Part shown: positions 34,487 through 45,492 of the stretch, piece after piece
Position numbering within the stretch: position 1 is the first letter of the stretch
Layout of the letters: each line of letters starts with the position of its first letter
Assembly: GCA_037447655.1 (NCBI GenBank)
Contig: JBBHKE010000914.1
Location: 118,303-182,302, forward strand
DNA: 64,000 nt
DNA from: Zygnema cylindricum
Lineage: Eukaryota; Streptophyta; Zygnematophyceae; Zygnematales; Zygnemataceae
Direction of reading: 5' to 3'
Program-made: the position numbers and the translations under genes
The notes under the pieces: model-generated
Database searches by the model: none
Told to the model about the DNA's origin: nothing
Seen by the model: only the letters and a program-made list of their open reading frames with translations

Positions 34487-34501
34487 GGTTATGGGCCCAC
34501 C
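34487..34501 (+). promoter_or_regulatory. PBS of element C: complement of the anticodon arm of initiator tRNA-Met
   Basis: GGTTATGGGCCCACC follows the LTR with no gap and continues ACC, so 17 consecutive bases match the expected complement. The gag ATG at 34491-34493 lies inside it, opposite the CAU anticodon. Confidence 0.88.
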
Positions 34502-36227
34502 ACCCTCTAGGGTGCCCATTTTAAGTGGAATAAGGTTCATATACTGGGAAACCATGATGAGGGGTGCACTGTTTGGAAAACGGCTATGGGGCATTGTGAG
34601 TGGTCATGTGGGTCGGCCAATTGCAAAATTAGAAGTTCCTTCACTGTTTCGACGATCTCGATTCACAAGAGGATCTGTTGAGGGAGGTAATAGAGGAAGT
34701 TGGAAAAAACATCGTGTTGGACACAGGGAAGGAAAAGGGAAAGAGAAACTCACACCAATCGCTACTAGATTGGTTCCGGTAGCACATGTTCAAAAAACCG
34801 AGGCAAATGATACTGAAATCCAAGATTTCAACAAAACGGTGGCGACTCATTTTAATCTCGGGCGTCTCACTCAAGTAGTAGCTACACCTCATCTTCATGT
34901 AGACAGGGTGGACGAGTTGTAGAAGGCTCTTGTCAACATTTAGAAGAGTGGTAAAATTCAGCAGCAGAAGCTGGTAGATCAAAAGGTACATGCATATGTG
35001 TACAAAGAGAGAAAGATGTAAGACTTTTGTAATGACTTGGCAGGGTTATTTATGGAGTTGGAGAGTGCAGGGAAAAGGGAGACCGAGAAAGAGAAGGTGA
35101 ATACTTTGTTGATGAAACTCCCAGATGACTACGAAAACATTGTTAACAATGTTAACGATTTGCCAAATCATTGATGCATCTGGAACTTTGTTGTAGGGAT
35201 GATTTTGGTTTGAGAAAGCATAATTGAGATTCGAAAAGGAGGAAAGAGTGTTCAAGCATTGGCTGTTGGAACTAACGGAGGGGGTAAGGATTCCAAGAAA
35301 CCTTATAGAAACTTTGGTGGAGGAGGAAGAGGAAACCAATCGGACGGATCTAGATTGAGGTCTCCGGAGGGGCTCTGTCACTTTTGTAAGAAACCAGGAC
35401 ATTACATAGCGGAGTGTTCTAAATTGACAGAGCTGAGATTGAAGGGGGAGCGGATTGAAAAACAAGCCGAAAGAAAGAAGAAGGCATTTGTGGGAACACA
35501 AGTCATGGGAGAGGATTCTGATGAAGACGATGTAGAACTCCTCCTCAACGAGGAGCTGGAGGTGAAAGTTGAGCCAGAGATTCTAAGGAGGCAAAAGTGT
35601 GCTTTCGAAGGAGTAAGAGAAGCTTCAGAGAAGGTTGGATTATTGATTTAGGAGCCTCTATGCATATGTGTATAGATAAATCATTGTTTACTAAAATGAG
35701 AAAGATCCCTACTGTAGAGATAATGTATGGGGATGGGAGAATAATAACCACTAATTTATTGGGATATGTGCATCTGAGAGTCTTAGTCGATGGAAAGACA
35801 TCTATAGTCACTCTTTCGGATGTTCTTTTTATCCTAGAGTTGAACAAGAATCTTATCTCTACGTCGGTCTTAGATGATAATAGCTTACAGACTAGTTCTA
35901 CGAAAGGAGTCTTTGTTGCTAGCTATGAGAATAAAGTGTACTTCAGAGCTGAAAAGGGTAGCCAAGGAATGTTTAGGTTGAATTTGAGTAATGGCAATAC
36001 AGGAGTTTACTATGCTGGTGTAAGTGATTTGCTGATGTGGCATAAAAGATTGGGACATGTGCATCTAGATAGATTGAAAAAAATGAAGAAGATGGGTGTA
36101 TTTGAGGGAATACATTTTGGGGACAATGAGACTTTGGATGATTGTAGCGGATGTGCCCAAGGTAAGGCCCACAGATTGCCTTTTCGAAAAACCGCAACAT
36201 ATAAGGGTGTAAAGGTCTTAGATCTAG
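34491..36227 (+). pseudogene. element C gag-protease-GAG-pre-integrase, decayed
   Basis: The frame opens at the PBS ATG (MGPPPSRVPILSGIRFIYW), the short hydrophobic-Gly-x-Tyr-x-x-Trp start of copia Gag, and runs to a stop at 34920. Shifted frames continue: a zinc knuckle CHFCKKPGHYIAEC near 35380-35421, protease IIDLGASMHMC near 35637-35672 (the Ser/Thr after the catalytic Asp is Leu here), and WHKRLGHVHLDRLKKM with CSGCAQGKAHRLPF for the HHCC domain. The frame is then cut by element D. Confidence 0.85.
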
Positions 36228-37074
36228 TGTTGTTCTACAACCACTGGTGCAGGTGGAGAAGCAGCAGTAGAAGTAGAAGTAGACATGATACACTCTCAAA
36301 AGCTATCAAGAATCCTACCAAACAACTAATCTTAAGTGCTCACCAATTCTTATACAATGATTCAAACTTCACAATAATCTATCAGAATATAGAGTAGCAT
36401 AAAAAGTGATAACTCCCAAAGTATCAGCACAATTGACCCGACAACACTCAAGATATAATACTCAGAAGTTTCCCAAAACGTGTTTGCAGTTTTACTACTT
36501 GGAAGTCTGGATACATAATATGTTATGAGTCCTAAGTCTTATACTTGTGTTGAACTGGCAACACTAGTGTACTTGAGAGGAACATCAAACCACCAAGCTA
36601 CCACTAATCTGTCAAGCTACCATTGAGCTATCACTAAGCTACCACTGAGCTATCACTAAGCTACCACTGAGTTCCCAACTAAGTTACCACTGAGTTCCCA
36701 CTAAGTTCACTAGAATCGTATCTATCGCAGTTGCTCTATCCTGTACAGAATCACATTAAAAATATAAGACGCTGCGTTGTCCGTACGGACCATATGAAAT
36801 ATAATCGGGGTTGCGTTGTCCTGTCTGTGTTGTTGCTTCGCTGCTGCGCTGCTCTGCTGCTGCGCTGCTCTGTTGTATAGCAGCTGCTCTGCTCTATAGC
36901 AGCTGCTCTGCTGTATAGGAGCTGCTCTGCTATATAGCAGCTGCTTTGCTGTATAGCAGCTGCGCTGCTCTGTTGTATAACAGCTGCGCTGCTCTGTCTG
37001 TATAGCAGCTGCGCTGTTTTGTTTGTAAAGCAGCTGCGCTGCTCTGAGACTGAAAGCTTTCCAAAAAGACAACA
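36228..37074 (-). repeat. 3' LTR of element D
   Basis: On the + strand TGTTGTTCTACAACC...AAAAGACAACA. It contains an array of about eight units around TATAGCAGCTGCTCTGCTG (36840-37045). The partner LTR at 40385-41231 has the same length. Confidence 0.9.
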
Positions 37075-37079
37075 CTCCC

Positions 37080-38286
37080 CTAAAGCTTTAGACTCAGTAT
37101 CCCGGCGCAGCTGCGGTCATAAACTAGCGCAGCATCGCAGCATAACAATATAAAAATTAGCAAGTCACCCAATCCCACTACCTCACAATGGTGGATTTAT
37201 CGCAGAATGGCAGTATAGCAGTGCAGCAATTCAACTATTCACTTAATCCCACTGCGTCCCTACAATGCTTCAGCTTAGGAGCAGGAAGGGCTTTAGTGAG
37301 CATATCAGCAATCATTTTTGCATCTGGCAAATATCATAATTTAAGCACTCTAGAGAACACTTTTTCTCTTACAAAGTGTAATCGTACATCCATGTGTTTG
37401 CTTTTGAAGTGATGACTCGGGTTAGAAGCAATGGCAATAGCACCCTGGTTATCACACCAGATCACCTGTGGACCAACTTGCATGTATCCTAGTTCTTGTA
37501 ATATGGATTTTACCTATAAGAGTTCTTTGAGGGCCGAGCTTACTGCCATATATTTTGACTCCATTGTCGACTGTGCTGTAACCTTTTGAAGTTTGCTGCT
37601 CGAGCAGCAAGTACTGTTCCCAATTTGTAGAACGAATCCCGTGGTGGATTTCTAGCTTGGCATGTCGCCATAGCTTGCATCACTCTATGTTTGAAGCTTG
37701 ACTTCTCCTCCGCCTAGAGTGAGTTTGAGATCTTTAGTTCCTGTCAATCATCTTAAGAATCTCCTTGCTGCATCAAGATCAGATTTTCTCAGATTTTCTA
37801 GACTCCTGCTCAGTACCCCGACTGCTGCAGCAATGTCAAGACGGGTACAGTTCATGAAATATATTAAGCTTCCCAATATCTGTCTATAAGTTATTATTGT
37901 CATAGAATCATTCTCCCCTGACTCTAAATACTCGCTAACAATGACACCTGGTTTTGTTTCTTCTCCCTCAAACTTCTACCGAAACTCCATTGGAGTTAAA
38001 CATCCTTTTGCCCCCCGCATTCCGTACTCATCCAACATGTTTCCAATGGCCTCTTTTTGAGTCAATTTTATTATTTTCTTATTTCTGTCCCTCTCTACCT
38101 GGATACCCAAAATATATTTTGCCTCACCAAGGTCTTTCATCTCGAACCGTGCGTTCAGAGCAGTTTTGATTTTGTTTATTTCAGCCATTGATTTGCTAAT
38201 TAATAGCAAATCATCTACATGTACTGCTATATATACTATCCCATTGTCGCCCTTTACAACGTAGACAGAGTGATCAGACTTATCCT
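37080..38286 (-). pseudogene. element D RT C-terminal part and RNase H, decayed
   Basis: The catalytic YVDD box has become His-Val-Asp-Asp (near 38225-38214), followed by LLLISKSMAEINKIKTAL. FEMKDLGEAKYILGIQ and LTQKEAIGNMLDEYGMRGAK are standard copia RT. RNase H blocks follow to the left (CDNQGAIAI near 37465, KHMDVRLHFVREKV near 37390). A frameshift near 38287 cuts it from the long frame. Confidence 0.8.
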
Positions 38287-40380
38287 TTAAAATCCTAGGC
38301 TAGTCAAGAATTCATCAAGCTTTAGATTCCACTGTCTAGGGGCCTGTTTTAGGCCGTACAAAGATTTTAGCAACTTGCATACTAAGTGCTCTTTTCCTGG
38401 TTCCACATACTTTTCAGGCTGTTGCATGTAAATGGTCCTATTTTTAATATAAACTGCACAATTTAGAGCCTCAGCCCAGAATTTTGAATCCACATTTTTA
38501 TCTGCGAGCATCGACCTAGAGCTCTCCGTGAGAGTTCTATTCAGTCTTTCCGACACCCCATTTTGTTCCGGTGAATATGGAACGGTCAATAGATGAATTA
38601 TTCCCTCCTCGAGTGAAAATACTTCAAATTCCTTTGATGTATACTCACCACCATTGTCCGATCTGAGCTGCAAAATAGGTAAATTATGAAGCTTTTCATC
38701 CCTTGCTTTATAGTGTTTGAAATGACCAAACACTTCACTCTTCTCCTTCATGAAGTAAACTTTTGTAAACTTGGAAAAATCATCTGTGAAGGTGACCATA
38801 TATTTCATCCCCCCGGTAGATGGAACCTTCGCCGAACCAAAGACATCCAAATGAATTTGTTGTAAGAGTTTGTGTGACCGATGCTCAGACTCTTTAGGAA
38901 ATGGCAATCTGTGGATTTTGCCTAAAGCGCAACCATCACAAGTTTTGACCGGCTCATTTGTGATTGATACACCCTCTATTTTTCCAGAAAGGACCATTTT
39001 CCTCAAACTATCATAGTTTACATGGCCTAATCGTTTATGCCACAACTCATCTGAGTGCAAAACACCGGAGTACAAAACATCATTTTTCTTGGTATTAGCC
39101 ATATCCATGCGATACATCTTGCTACTATCTCTAGTACCTGTAACCGCAACCTTGCCATTTTTGCTAACAACCTGCCGACCATTTTTCAAATTAACCTCAA
39201 AGTCTTTACTCTCTACCAACGACGTAGAAAACATATTTTTCTTAAAGTCAAGCACAAATAAGACATTGTGAAGAGTCCTTTCAATTGCTTTTCCTTCTAC
39301 ATCAACTAGTAAGGACACCTCACCCACAGCACGAGTTTGGACACTCATTCCACAAGCATAATAAATATTTTTCTCCGGCGTTGTTTTCAGATTTTTGAAG
39401 ATGGCCTTGTTCCACCACATGTGGGCTGACGCTCCTGTAACCATTATCCATCCAGGGTCTTTCGCGCCCTCTATTGCAGCCGCAATAGCGAATAGATCCG
39501 TATCATCCTTCGTAGAAACCGTCAAAGTCTCGTCATGGAGAGACGAAGAAGCCGAAAATAGTGCATTTCCACAAGGTGTAGGCTCCGTGAAGCCTTTGTA
39601 AAACGGGCTTTGTTGCCATCTTGGCCTGTATAAACCTGTATCGTTAGCTTTTTTAAGCTTAGGACGGAATTTGTATCCATGACCTCTCTCACTACAATAA
39701 AAGCATGCATTGTTTGATTGTCTATTTCCACTTTGATTAAACTGTCTGAACTGATTAAACTGATTCCTTTGCTGATTAAACAAACCTTTTCTCTCAAAGT
39801 CCGAATTAAAAGCCTCTACTTGCTCAACATTGAGAATATTAGACGTAGCTTCCTCTTCTAGTAAAATATTGATGGCTAATTGTAAAGTCCAGCTAGCTTT
39901 ATCTTTTTGTTTGAGCATGTCAGATGCTCCTTTCATACTACGAGAGAGACCCCTCATGAGCAATGCTGCCTGTTGAAAAGGAGGAAACACCCCACCTGCA
40001 CAAGCATGTGCATCTACAAGGATACGAAATTTGTTAGAATATTCAGCCATTGTACCGCCAGTGTACTTATAGTCCCAAAATTTTCCAACCAATAGAAGCT
40101 CTTCCTGGACATTGGCCTTTTCATAATCACTTTTAAGTGATTTCGAGAAATCAATTGTTTTTTTCATTTTTATCCTAGACATAGCTAAGTCCTCAGATAT
40201 ACAAAATTTCAGAATAGAACGAGCTTGCGTATTTTTCTTAGACCATGACGGATCAGATTCATCCAGCGAACCATCCAAGATATCTAAAAGATTGACATTT
40301 TCAACATGTGTCTCCACCATATCCGCCCAGTAAACATACTTATCCCCGGATTAGATAGGAATTCTTGATGACACGCCCAT
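38287..40380 (-). pseudogene. element D gag-protease-integrase-RT fusion frame
   Basis: The frame starts at the ATG 40380-40378 in the PBS region (Met-Gly-Val-Ser-Ser-Arg-Ile-Pro-Ile), meets one TAA at codon 10, then is open for 677 residues from 40320. Gag contains LQLAINILLEEEATSNIL. The zinc knuckle CFYCSERGHGYKFRP has Arg in place of its last Cys. The protease site is Val-Thr-Gly-Ala-Ser, so the catalytic Asp is lost. WHKRLGHVNYDSLRKM and CDGCALGKIHRLPF follow, then integrase with HLDVFG, RSDNGGEY and NGVSERLN. A deletion then joins integrase (IKNRTI) in frame to RT (YMQQPEKY...SLYGLKQAPRQWN), removing the integrase C-terminus and RT N-terminus. Confidence 0.9.
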
Positions 40381-40384
40381 AACA
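40370..40384 (-). promoter_or_regulatory. PBS region of element D
   Basis: Minus strand TGTTATGGGCGTGTC follows the LTR. Nine bases (GTTATGGGC) match the initiator-tRNA anticodon-arm complement; the rest has drifted. The ATG is in frame with gag. Confidence 0.6.
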
Positions 40385-41231
40385 TGTTGTTCTACAACCA
40401 CCGGTGCAGGTGGAGGAGCAGCAGTAGAAGTAGAAGTAGACATGATACACTCTCAGATGATATCAAGAATCCTACCAAACAGTTGTTCTTAAGTGCTCAC
40501 CAATTCTTATACAAGCATCCAAACATCACAATACTCCATCAGAATATAGAGTAGCATAAACAGTGATAACTCCCAAAGTTTCAGCACAATTGACCCGACA
40601 ACACTCAAGATATAATACTCAGAAGTTTCCCAAAACTTGTTTGCAGTTTTACTACTTGGAAGTCTGGATACATAATATGTTATGAGTCCTAAGTCTTATA
40701 CTTGTGTTGAACTGGAAACACCAGTGTACTTGAGAAGAACATCAAACCACCAAGCTACCACTAATCTGTCAAGCTACCATTGAGCTATCACTAAGCTACC
40801 ACTGAGCTATCACTAAGCTACCACTGAGTTACCTACTAAGTTACTAGTGAGTTCCCACTAAGTTGACTAGAATCGTATCTATCGCAGTTGCTCTATCCTG
40901 TACAGAATCACATTAAAAATATAAGACGCTGCGTTGTCCGTACGGACCATATCAAATATAATCGGGGTTGCGTTGTCTTGTCTGTGTTGCAGCTTCGCTG
41001 CTGCGCTGCTCAGCTGCTTTGCTGCTCTGCTGTGTAGCAGCTACTCTGCTGTATAGCAGCTGCTCTACTGTATAGCAGCTGGTCTGCTGTATAGCAGCTG
41101 CTCTGCTGTATAGCAATTGCGCTGCTCTGTTGTATAGCAGCTGCGCTGCTCTGTTTGTATAGTAGCTGCACTGCTTTGTCTGTAAAGCAGCTGCGCTGCT
41201 CTGAGACTGAAAGCTTTCCAAAAAGACAACA
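40385..41231 (-). repeat. 5' LTR of element D
   Basis: 847 bp, same length as 36228-37074, with the same CAGCTG-rich array (about 41000-41195). Confidence 0.9.
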
Positions 41232-42549
41232 TCTAGTTCATAATGACATATGGATACCGGCCAAAGTGCCATCAGTTGGAGGAAAAATGATTATGCTTAC
41301 TACCACTGATGATTGGTCTAGATACTCTAGAGTATATTTCTTGAAAAACAAATTTGAGGCTTCGACTTATTTTAAAGAGTATAAAGCCTGCAGTGAAAGG
41401 ATTCATGAGACACCTATAAAGAGAGTGAAGAGTGATAATGAGGGGGAATACACTTCTAATGATTTTGAGAATTTCTTGAAAGAGGAAGGGGTTCTGCACC
41501 AAAAGAGTGTTCCAAAGAACCAAGAACAAAATTGTGTAGCCGAGAGACTAAATTGGACATTTAGTGATATTGCCCGTTATATGTTTTCGGATAAAAAGAT
41601 TAAAAACGTTTTTTGGCAAAAGTTATGAATTGTGCTAACTATCTCAAAAATAGAGTCCTTACCTTGGCAATAAAAGGACAAACACCTTATGAAAGAAAAA
41701 CCTAGAGAACACTTAATATTTCACACTTAAAGGTGTTCGGAAGTCAAGTGTTTAGTCTAAACACAAAAAAATCTGATTGGAAGTTAGATGCAAGGGGGAA
41801 GCTGGGTTACCTTCTTGGGTATGCTGAATATGTAAAGGGATATAGAGTTTATGATCTTGGAAGAGAAGACATCATTCTAGTAAAACACTTGGTAGTCATG
41901 GATGAAGGAAAGTTCATAGATCCCTTTAAATACACTAAACTGGTTAGAATTTGAATTGAATCCGAAAATGAGTTAGATTCAGATTCTTCTAACCGAACTC
42001 CGGTTCAGCCTGACCTTGCAGAGGAAGAGAAAAATCTGATCGAGAGTGAACCTCTCTTGGAATCACTACTTCGATTCAAACAGAGGAATAAAACGAAGAA
42101 AGACCGGAAATAGATGATGAACGTCCGGAGATGGACTTCACGGATAGGGGAGAAGATGAAGTCGTTCTGACAAAACCAAGATTACCCTCCATTCCAGCAT
42201 CGGAGTTTGAAGGAGGAAGGAGAAGCAGCAAGAGACCTCAAGAAAGACAAGTGAACAATAAGGTAAATAAGCTGTCACACTTGAGCGAACCCTAGACTTA
42301 CTTACTCAGAAGCAGTTAATATTCCGGAAGGTAGTAGATGGATGACAACCATTAATGAGGAGATGGCTTCCATTATGGAAGCAAACACATGGGAGCTGGT
42401 GGATTGACCTCAGGAAAAAAAGCTAATAGGATGCAAGTGGGTATTAAAGTTGAAACTTAATCCGGATAACACTATCGAGCGATACAAGGCCACATTGGTG
42501 GCAAAGGGGTTCACACAGAAGGAGGGAATCGATTATGAGGAAAGCTTCG
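41232..42549 (+). pseudogene. element C integrase and RT N-terminus (resumed)
   Basis: Integrase resumes right after D: HNDIWIPAKVPSVGGK, TTDDWSRYSRVYF, VKSDNEGEYTSNDFENFL (second Asp) and EQNCVAERLNWT (Glu). The C-terminal part follows (VFGSQVFSLNTKKSDWKLDA, GREDIILVKHLVVMDEGK), then RT opens with LKLNPDNTIERYKA and LVAKGFTQKEGIDYEESF and is cut by F. Confidence 0.85.
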
Positions 42550-43603
42550 TGTTGTTCATAGCCAATTTCAGCCATGAATGTACCCTCGGAAGCACAACAG
42601 ACTACCCCAAAATAGCCTCTTTTGATTCCACTCGGAATTCTACAAAATTACCAAACCAACCTGAAACTTCACAAACAGATAGTTCTTAAACTACTTAGCA
42701 TTCCCACCAATTTTCATATAACAATACCAAACTGTATAATCACAACACCCAGTCAAAGTTGCAAAAAAATAGCTTGCCAAAACTTTGATAAACATGACTA
42801 ACTTCACAATGAAGCTCCAGGCAAACCACAAACACAGTAGGTCTGCAAATTTGCTATAATATTGCCAATACAAGGAGAATTACACATGCAAAATATCAGA
42901 TAATTCTGCCTGTAGAACTGAGAGAAATTCTCAAATGAAATTCCCAAAAAGGAGCAAAAACAGTTTCTGTCCAAAAAGTTCCTGAGTCTAGATATGACTG
43001 AGTCCAACAAATATACACTACAGCTTACTACTAACTGTACGGAGGAATACCAGACGTACCTAATCAAACAACTACCTCTATTAATGTGAGTGTACATGAG
43101 ATTTACACTAATAATTAATACATAGGACAAAACATTGTTAAATATTTACACGTCTTAGGAATTCCGTCAAACGAATCAGGACCGTTCAAAATAAATATCA
43201 TGTGATGGACGCAATTTCACGTCCCTCACCAAACTGACGGTGTTGCCGTCTATAGCTTCGGTGGCGTCCAATTCATCACATGTTTGACCGCCGCATTATG
43301 TTTCGTACGGTCGACGTACAATTTAACTCATTTCGAATATTAATCATCGGATCGTCCTCGTCCATTTCTCCAACACATTCTACACTTTCGTCTATGTTTC
43401 TTCGCGTCACTTGAAGTCCAATTCCGTACGTTTGAATACTCTTAGTACCTAGTACGCAAGCTGCTATGACTACGATGTGACCAGCGCAACATGGCAGCAC
43501 AATATCTTTTCCATACACGCTGCTATGGCTGCGGTGTGACCAGCGCAGCATGGCAGCATAGCAATGTGATATAGAGAGGACAAAAGGTTTCCAAAAACCA
43601 ACA
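42550..43603 (-). repeat. 3' LTR of element F
   Basis: 1054 bp, TGTTGTTCATAGCC...AAAAACCAACA on the + strand. It carries GCTGCTATG...GTGTGACCAGCGCAGCATGGC repeats near 43460-43560. Confidence 0.88.
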
Positions 43604-44241
43604 CTCCCCCAAACCTTTAGACTCTCTCTGTCACTGAGTCCACACTCCTCCGTTATTCCCTTTTGTTCAACCGTTACTCAAATAATTCCGTACATCCCAA
43701 AACAGTTAGTATCATTACTCCCTCAATTCGCATATCCTTTAAAACCTCCACTGTAAATCTAGATAGCATACAAAATATAAACCGCGTACTGTACTCACGG
43801 AACATTTTGTACGCAGGAAACGCCGCGTACGCACGAAACTCATTTTCCAAAAACCAACACTCCCCCGAAATTTAGTTTTGTGCACCCGAATAAAATTAGA
43901 GTATAGTGGCTGCTATAATTGCGATGTCAGATAAGGGCAGCATAGCAGCATAGCAACGCCGGATAGCAATATAGCAATGCCACATAGCAACACAACAGTA
44001 TGGCAACGCCGCATAGCAACATAGCAGCGCCACAAGATGTGTTCAACGTCTCCACTTCTCCAACTCCCTGCGGCCATCTCTTCCAAAATTTGTCCTTCCT
44101 AGACACATCATTGCTTCCGCTGCCTCTTTCTAGGTCTTTAAAATAAAATTATATTTTTCAATCAATTTTAGAACAAACAAAAACCAAAATTCAAAATTCC
44201 ACGAATATTACCGAATGTTAATGGTAGTCACTTCCGCAATG
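43604..44241. other. non-coding 3' part of the F interior
   Basis: Between the polypurine tract and the gag stop lies a repetitive stretch of ATAGCAACGCCGCATAGCAAC-like units (43900-44035). No ORF is supported. Confidence 0.6.
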
Positions 44242-45488
44242 TTACTTTTCACGCCGTCTTCTTTTGATCACTTTCGGAATACGTTTTCTTCTACGATTCA
44301 TCCTTTGAATTCTACTTCCTTTCTTCGTTTTCTTACTGAATTTTGATGTTTTTCCCATTTTCGCAATTTTTTTTTCTTCTTCTGTATTATAAACTTCTTC
44401 ACGTACTCCAATTTTTTGAACACTTTTCCTCTCTCCTTCTTCTTCCGTATTAATCTCCTCCTGTAAATTATTTTCGGTTTCAACTTCCAAATCCCTTTCA
44501 CTTCCTCCTAATATTCTTACTTCAATAACCTCTTCCTCTTACACCTCTTCACCACTCACCAATCTGTTGTTTGTAAAAGTGACAAAAACTGACTCTTTTT
44601 CTATCACCTCTTTCTCCACTCTATTTCCAGTAACAACAAGGTTTTCTTTTCCTTCCTCATGTTCTATATCTCGAAGAGCAACAACCGGTAAGTATACAAA
44701 TTCTTTGACGGGAAGTGTAACCCTTCGTTTAGGGGGTCGGACTCTATTGTCATCCCATTCATTCTTGAAAGTTCTTGCAACACATGGACTTTTATATAGC
44801 GGACATACCTTGAAAGTATGCCCTACATCATTACAGTAAAAACAGTTTTCTACCTTACAACTTTTCTTATTTCTTTGAAACTGTGATCTGACACCTTGAC
44901 AATTCACCCTATTCTTTAAAGACTCGTTATTAGCATCTTCCTCTAAAAGACACTTGATTGCTAAAGGTAAGTTCCAATCCCCTTTATCAACTTGTCTTAA
45001 TCTATCTAAAGCACACCTATGTTCCTTCGGTAATCCTTTCATTAACAGGAAAGCCTTTTGAGCATTGGTAAAGTTTCTTCTTGCAATATCATTTGCTGCA
45101 AACAGTATTTGTATCCCAATACAATAATTCAACATTTAACCTCCATCATACTTATGCTCAATTATTTTTGTAACATTACTCATCCAGTGATACACAGAAG
45201 TCTTTTGATATGCACGTTCTAAACACTTCCATAATTCAGCTGCACTTTGTAAACCAAGGTAAGTCATTACAAGTTCCTCGTTCAAGGATAGCTTGATAGT
45301 CAGCAAACAGTCATTATTCTTCTCCTCCCATCCAATCGATGATTCACCACATGTCCATCCACCACATCGATTAACTTCCTCGACTTGAGGTAGCTCTCCA
45401 TAATACTCCTCCAATAGTAATATTTAGATCCATCAAATATGGGTAATATTGATTCATTGAATATGGGTAGCCATTGGTGTGGGCCCAT
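44242..45488 (-). pseudogene. element F gag, with a charged C-terminal tail
   Basis: The start is the PBS ATG at 45488-45486 (MGPHQWLPIFNESILPIFDG, then YYYWRSIM). One frameshift near 45330-45400 and stops at about 45135 and 44540 interrupt it. Middle blocks are LTIKLSLNEELVMTYLGLQ, KAFLLMKGLPKEHRCALDRL and LPLAIKCLLEEDANNESL, typical copia Gag. The zinc knuckle CFYCNDVGHTFKVC is intact. Past the stop near 44540 the same frame runs on into an acidic then Lys/Arg-rich tail to 44242, suggesting the stop is recent. Confidence 0.85.
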
Positions 45489-45492
45489 AACC
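45478..45492 (-). promoter_or_regulatory. PBS of element F: initiator tRNA-Met anticodon-arm complement
   Basis: Minus strand GGTTATGGGCCCACA directly abuts the LTR end ...CAACA; 14 of 15 bases match the expected complement. It contains the gag ATG. Confidence 0.85.

Larger units (their letters stand above)
36228..41231 (-). mobile_element. Ty1/copia retrotransposon D, minus strand, internally deleted
   Basis: 5004 bp with 847-bp LTRs (36228-37074 and 40385-41231) and a perfect 5-bp target duplication TCTAG (36223-36227, 41232-41236). It is inserted in the integrase of C. The polypurine tract complement CTCCCCTAAAGC follows the left LTR. One long frame covers gag to RT; RNase H follows on the left. 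Confidence 0.92.

Noticed and set aside
34491-34520. N-myristoylation of Gag implied by Met-Gly starts
   Set aside because: Pro follows Gly in B, C, F and I, which is not accepted by the usual myristoylation pattern; Met-Gly is explained by the PBS.
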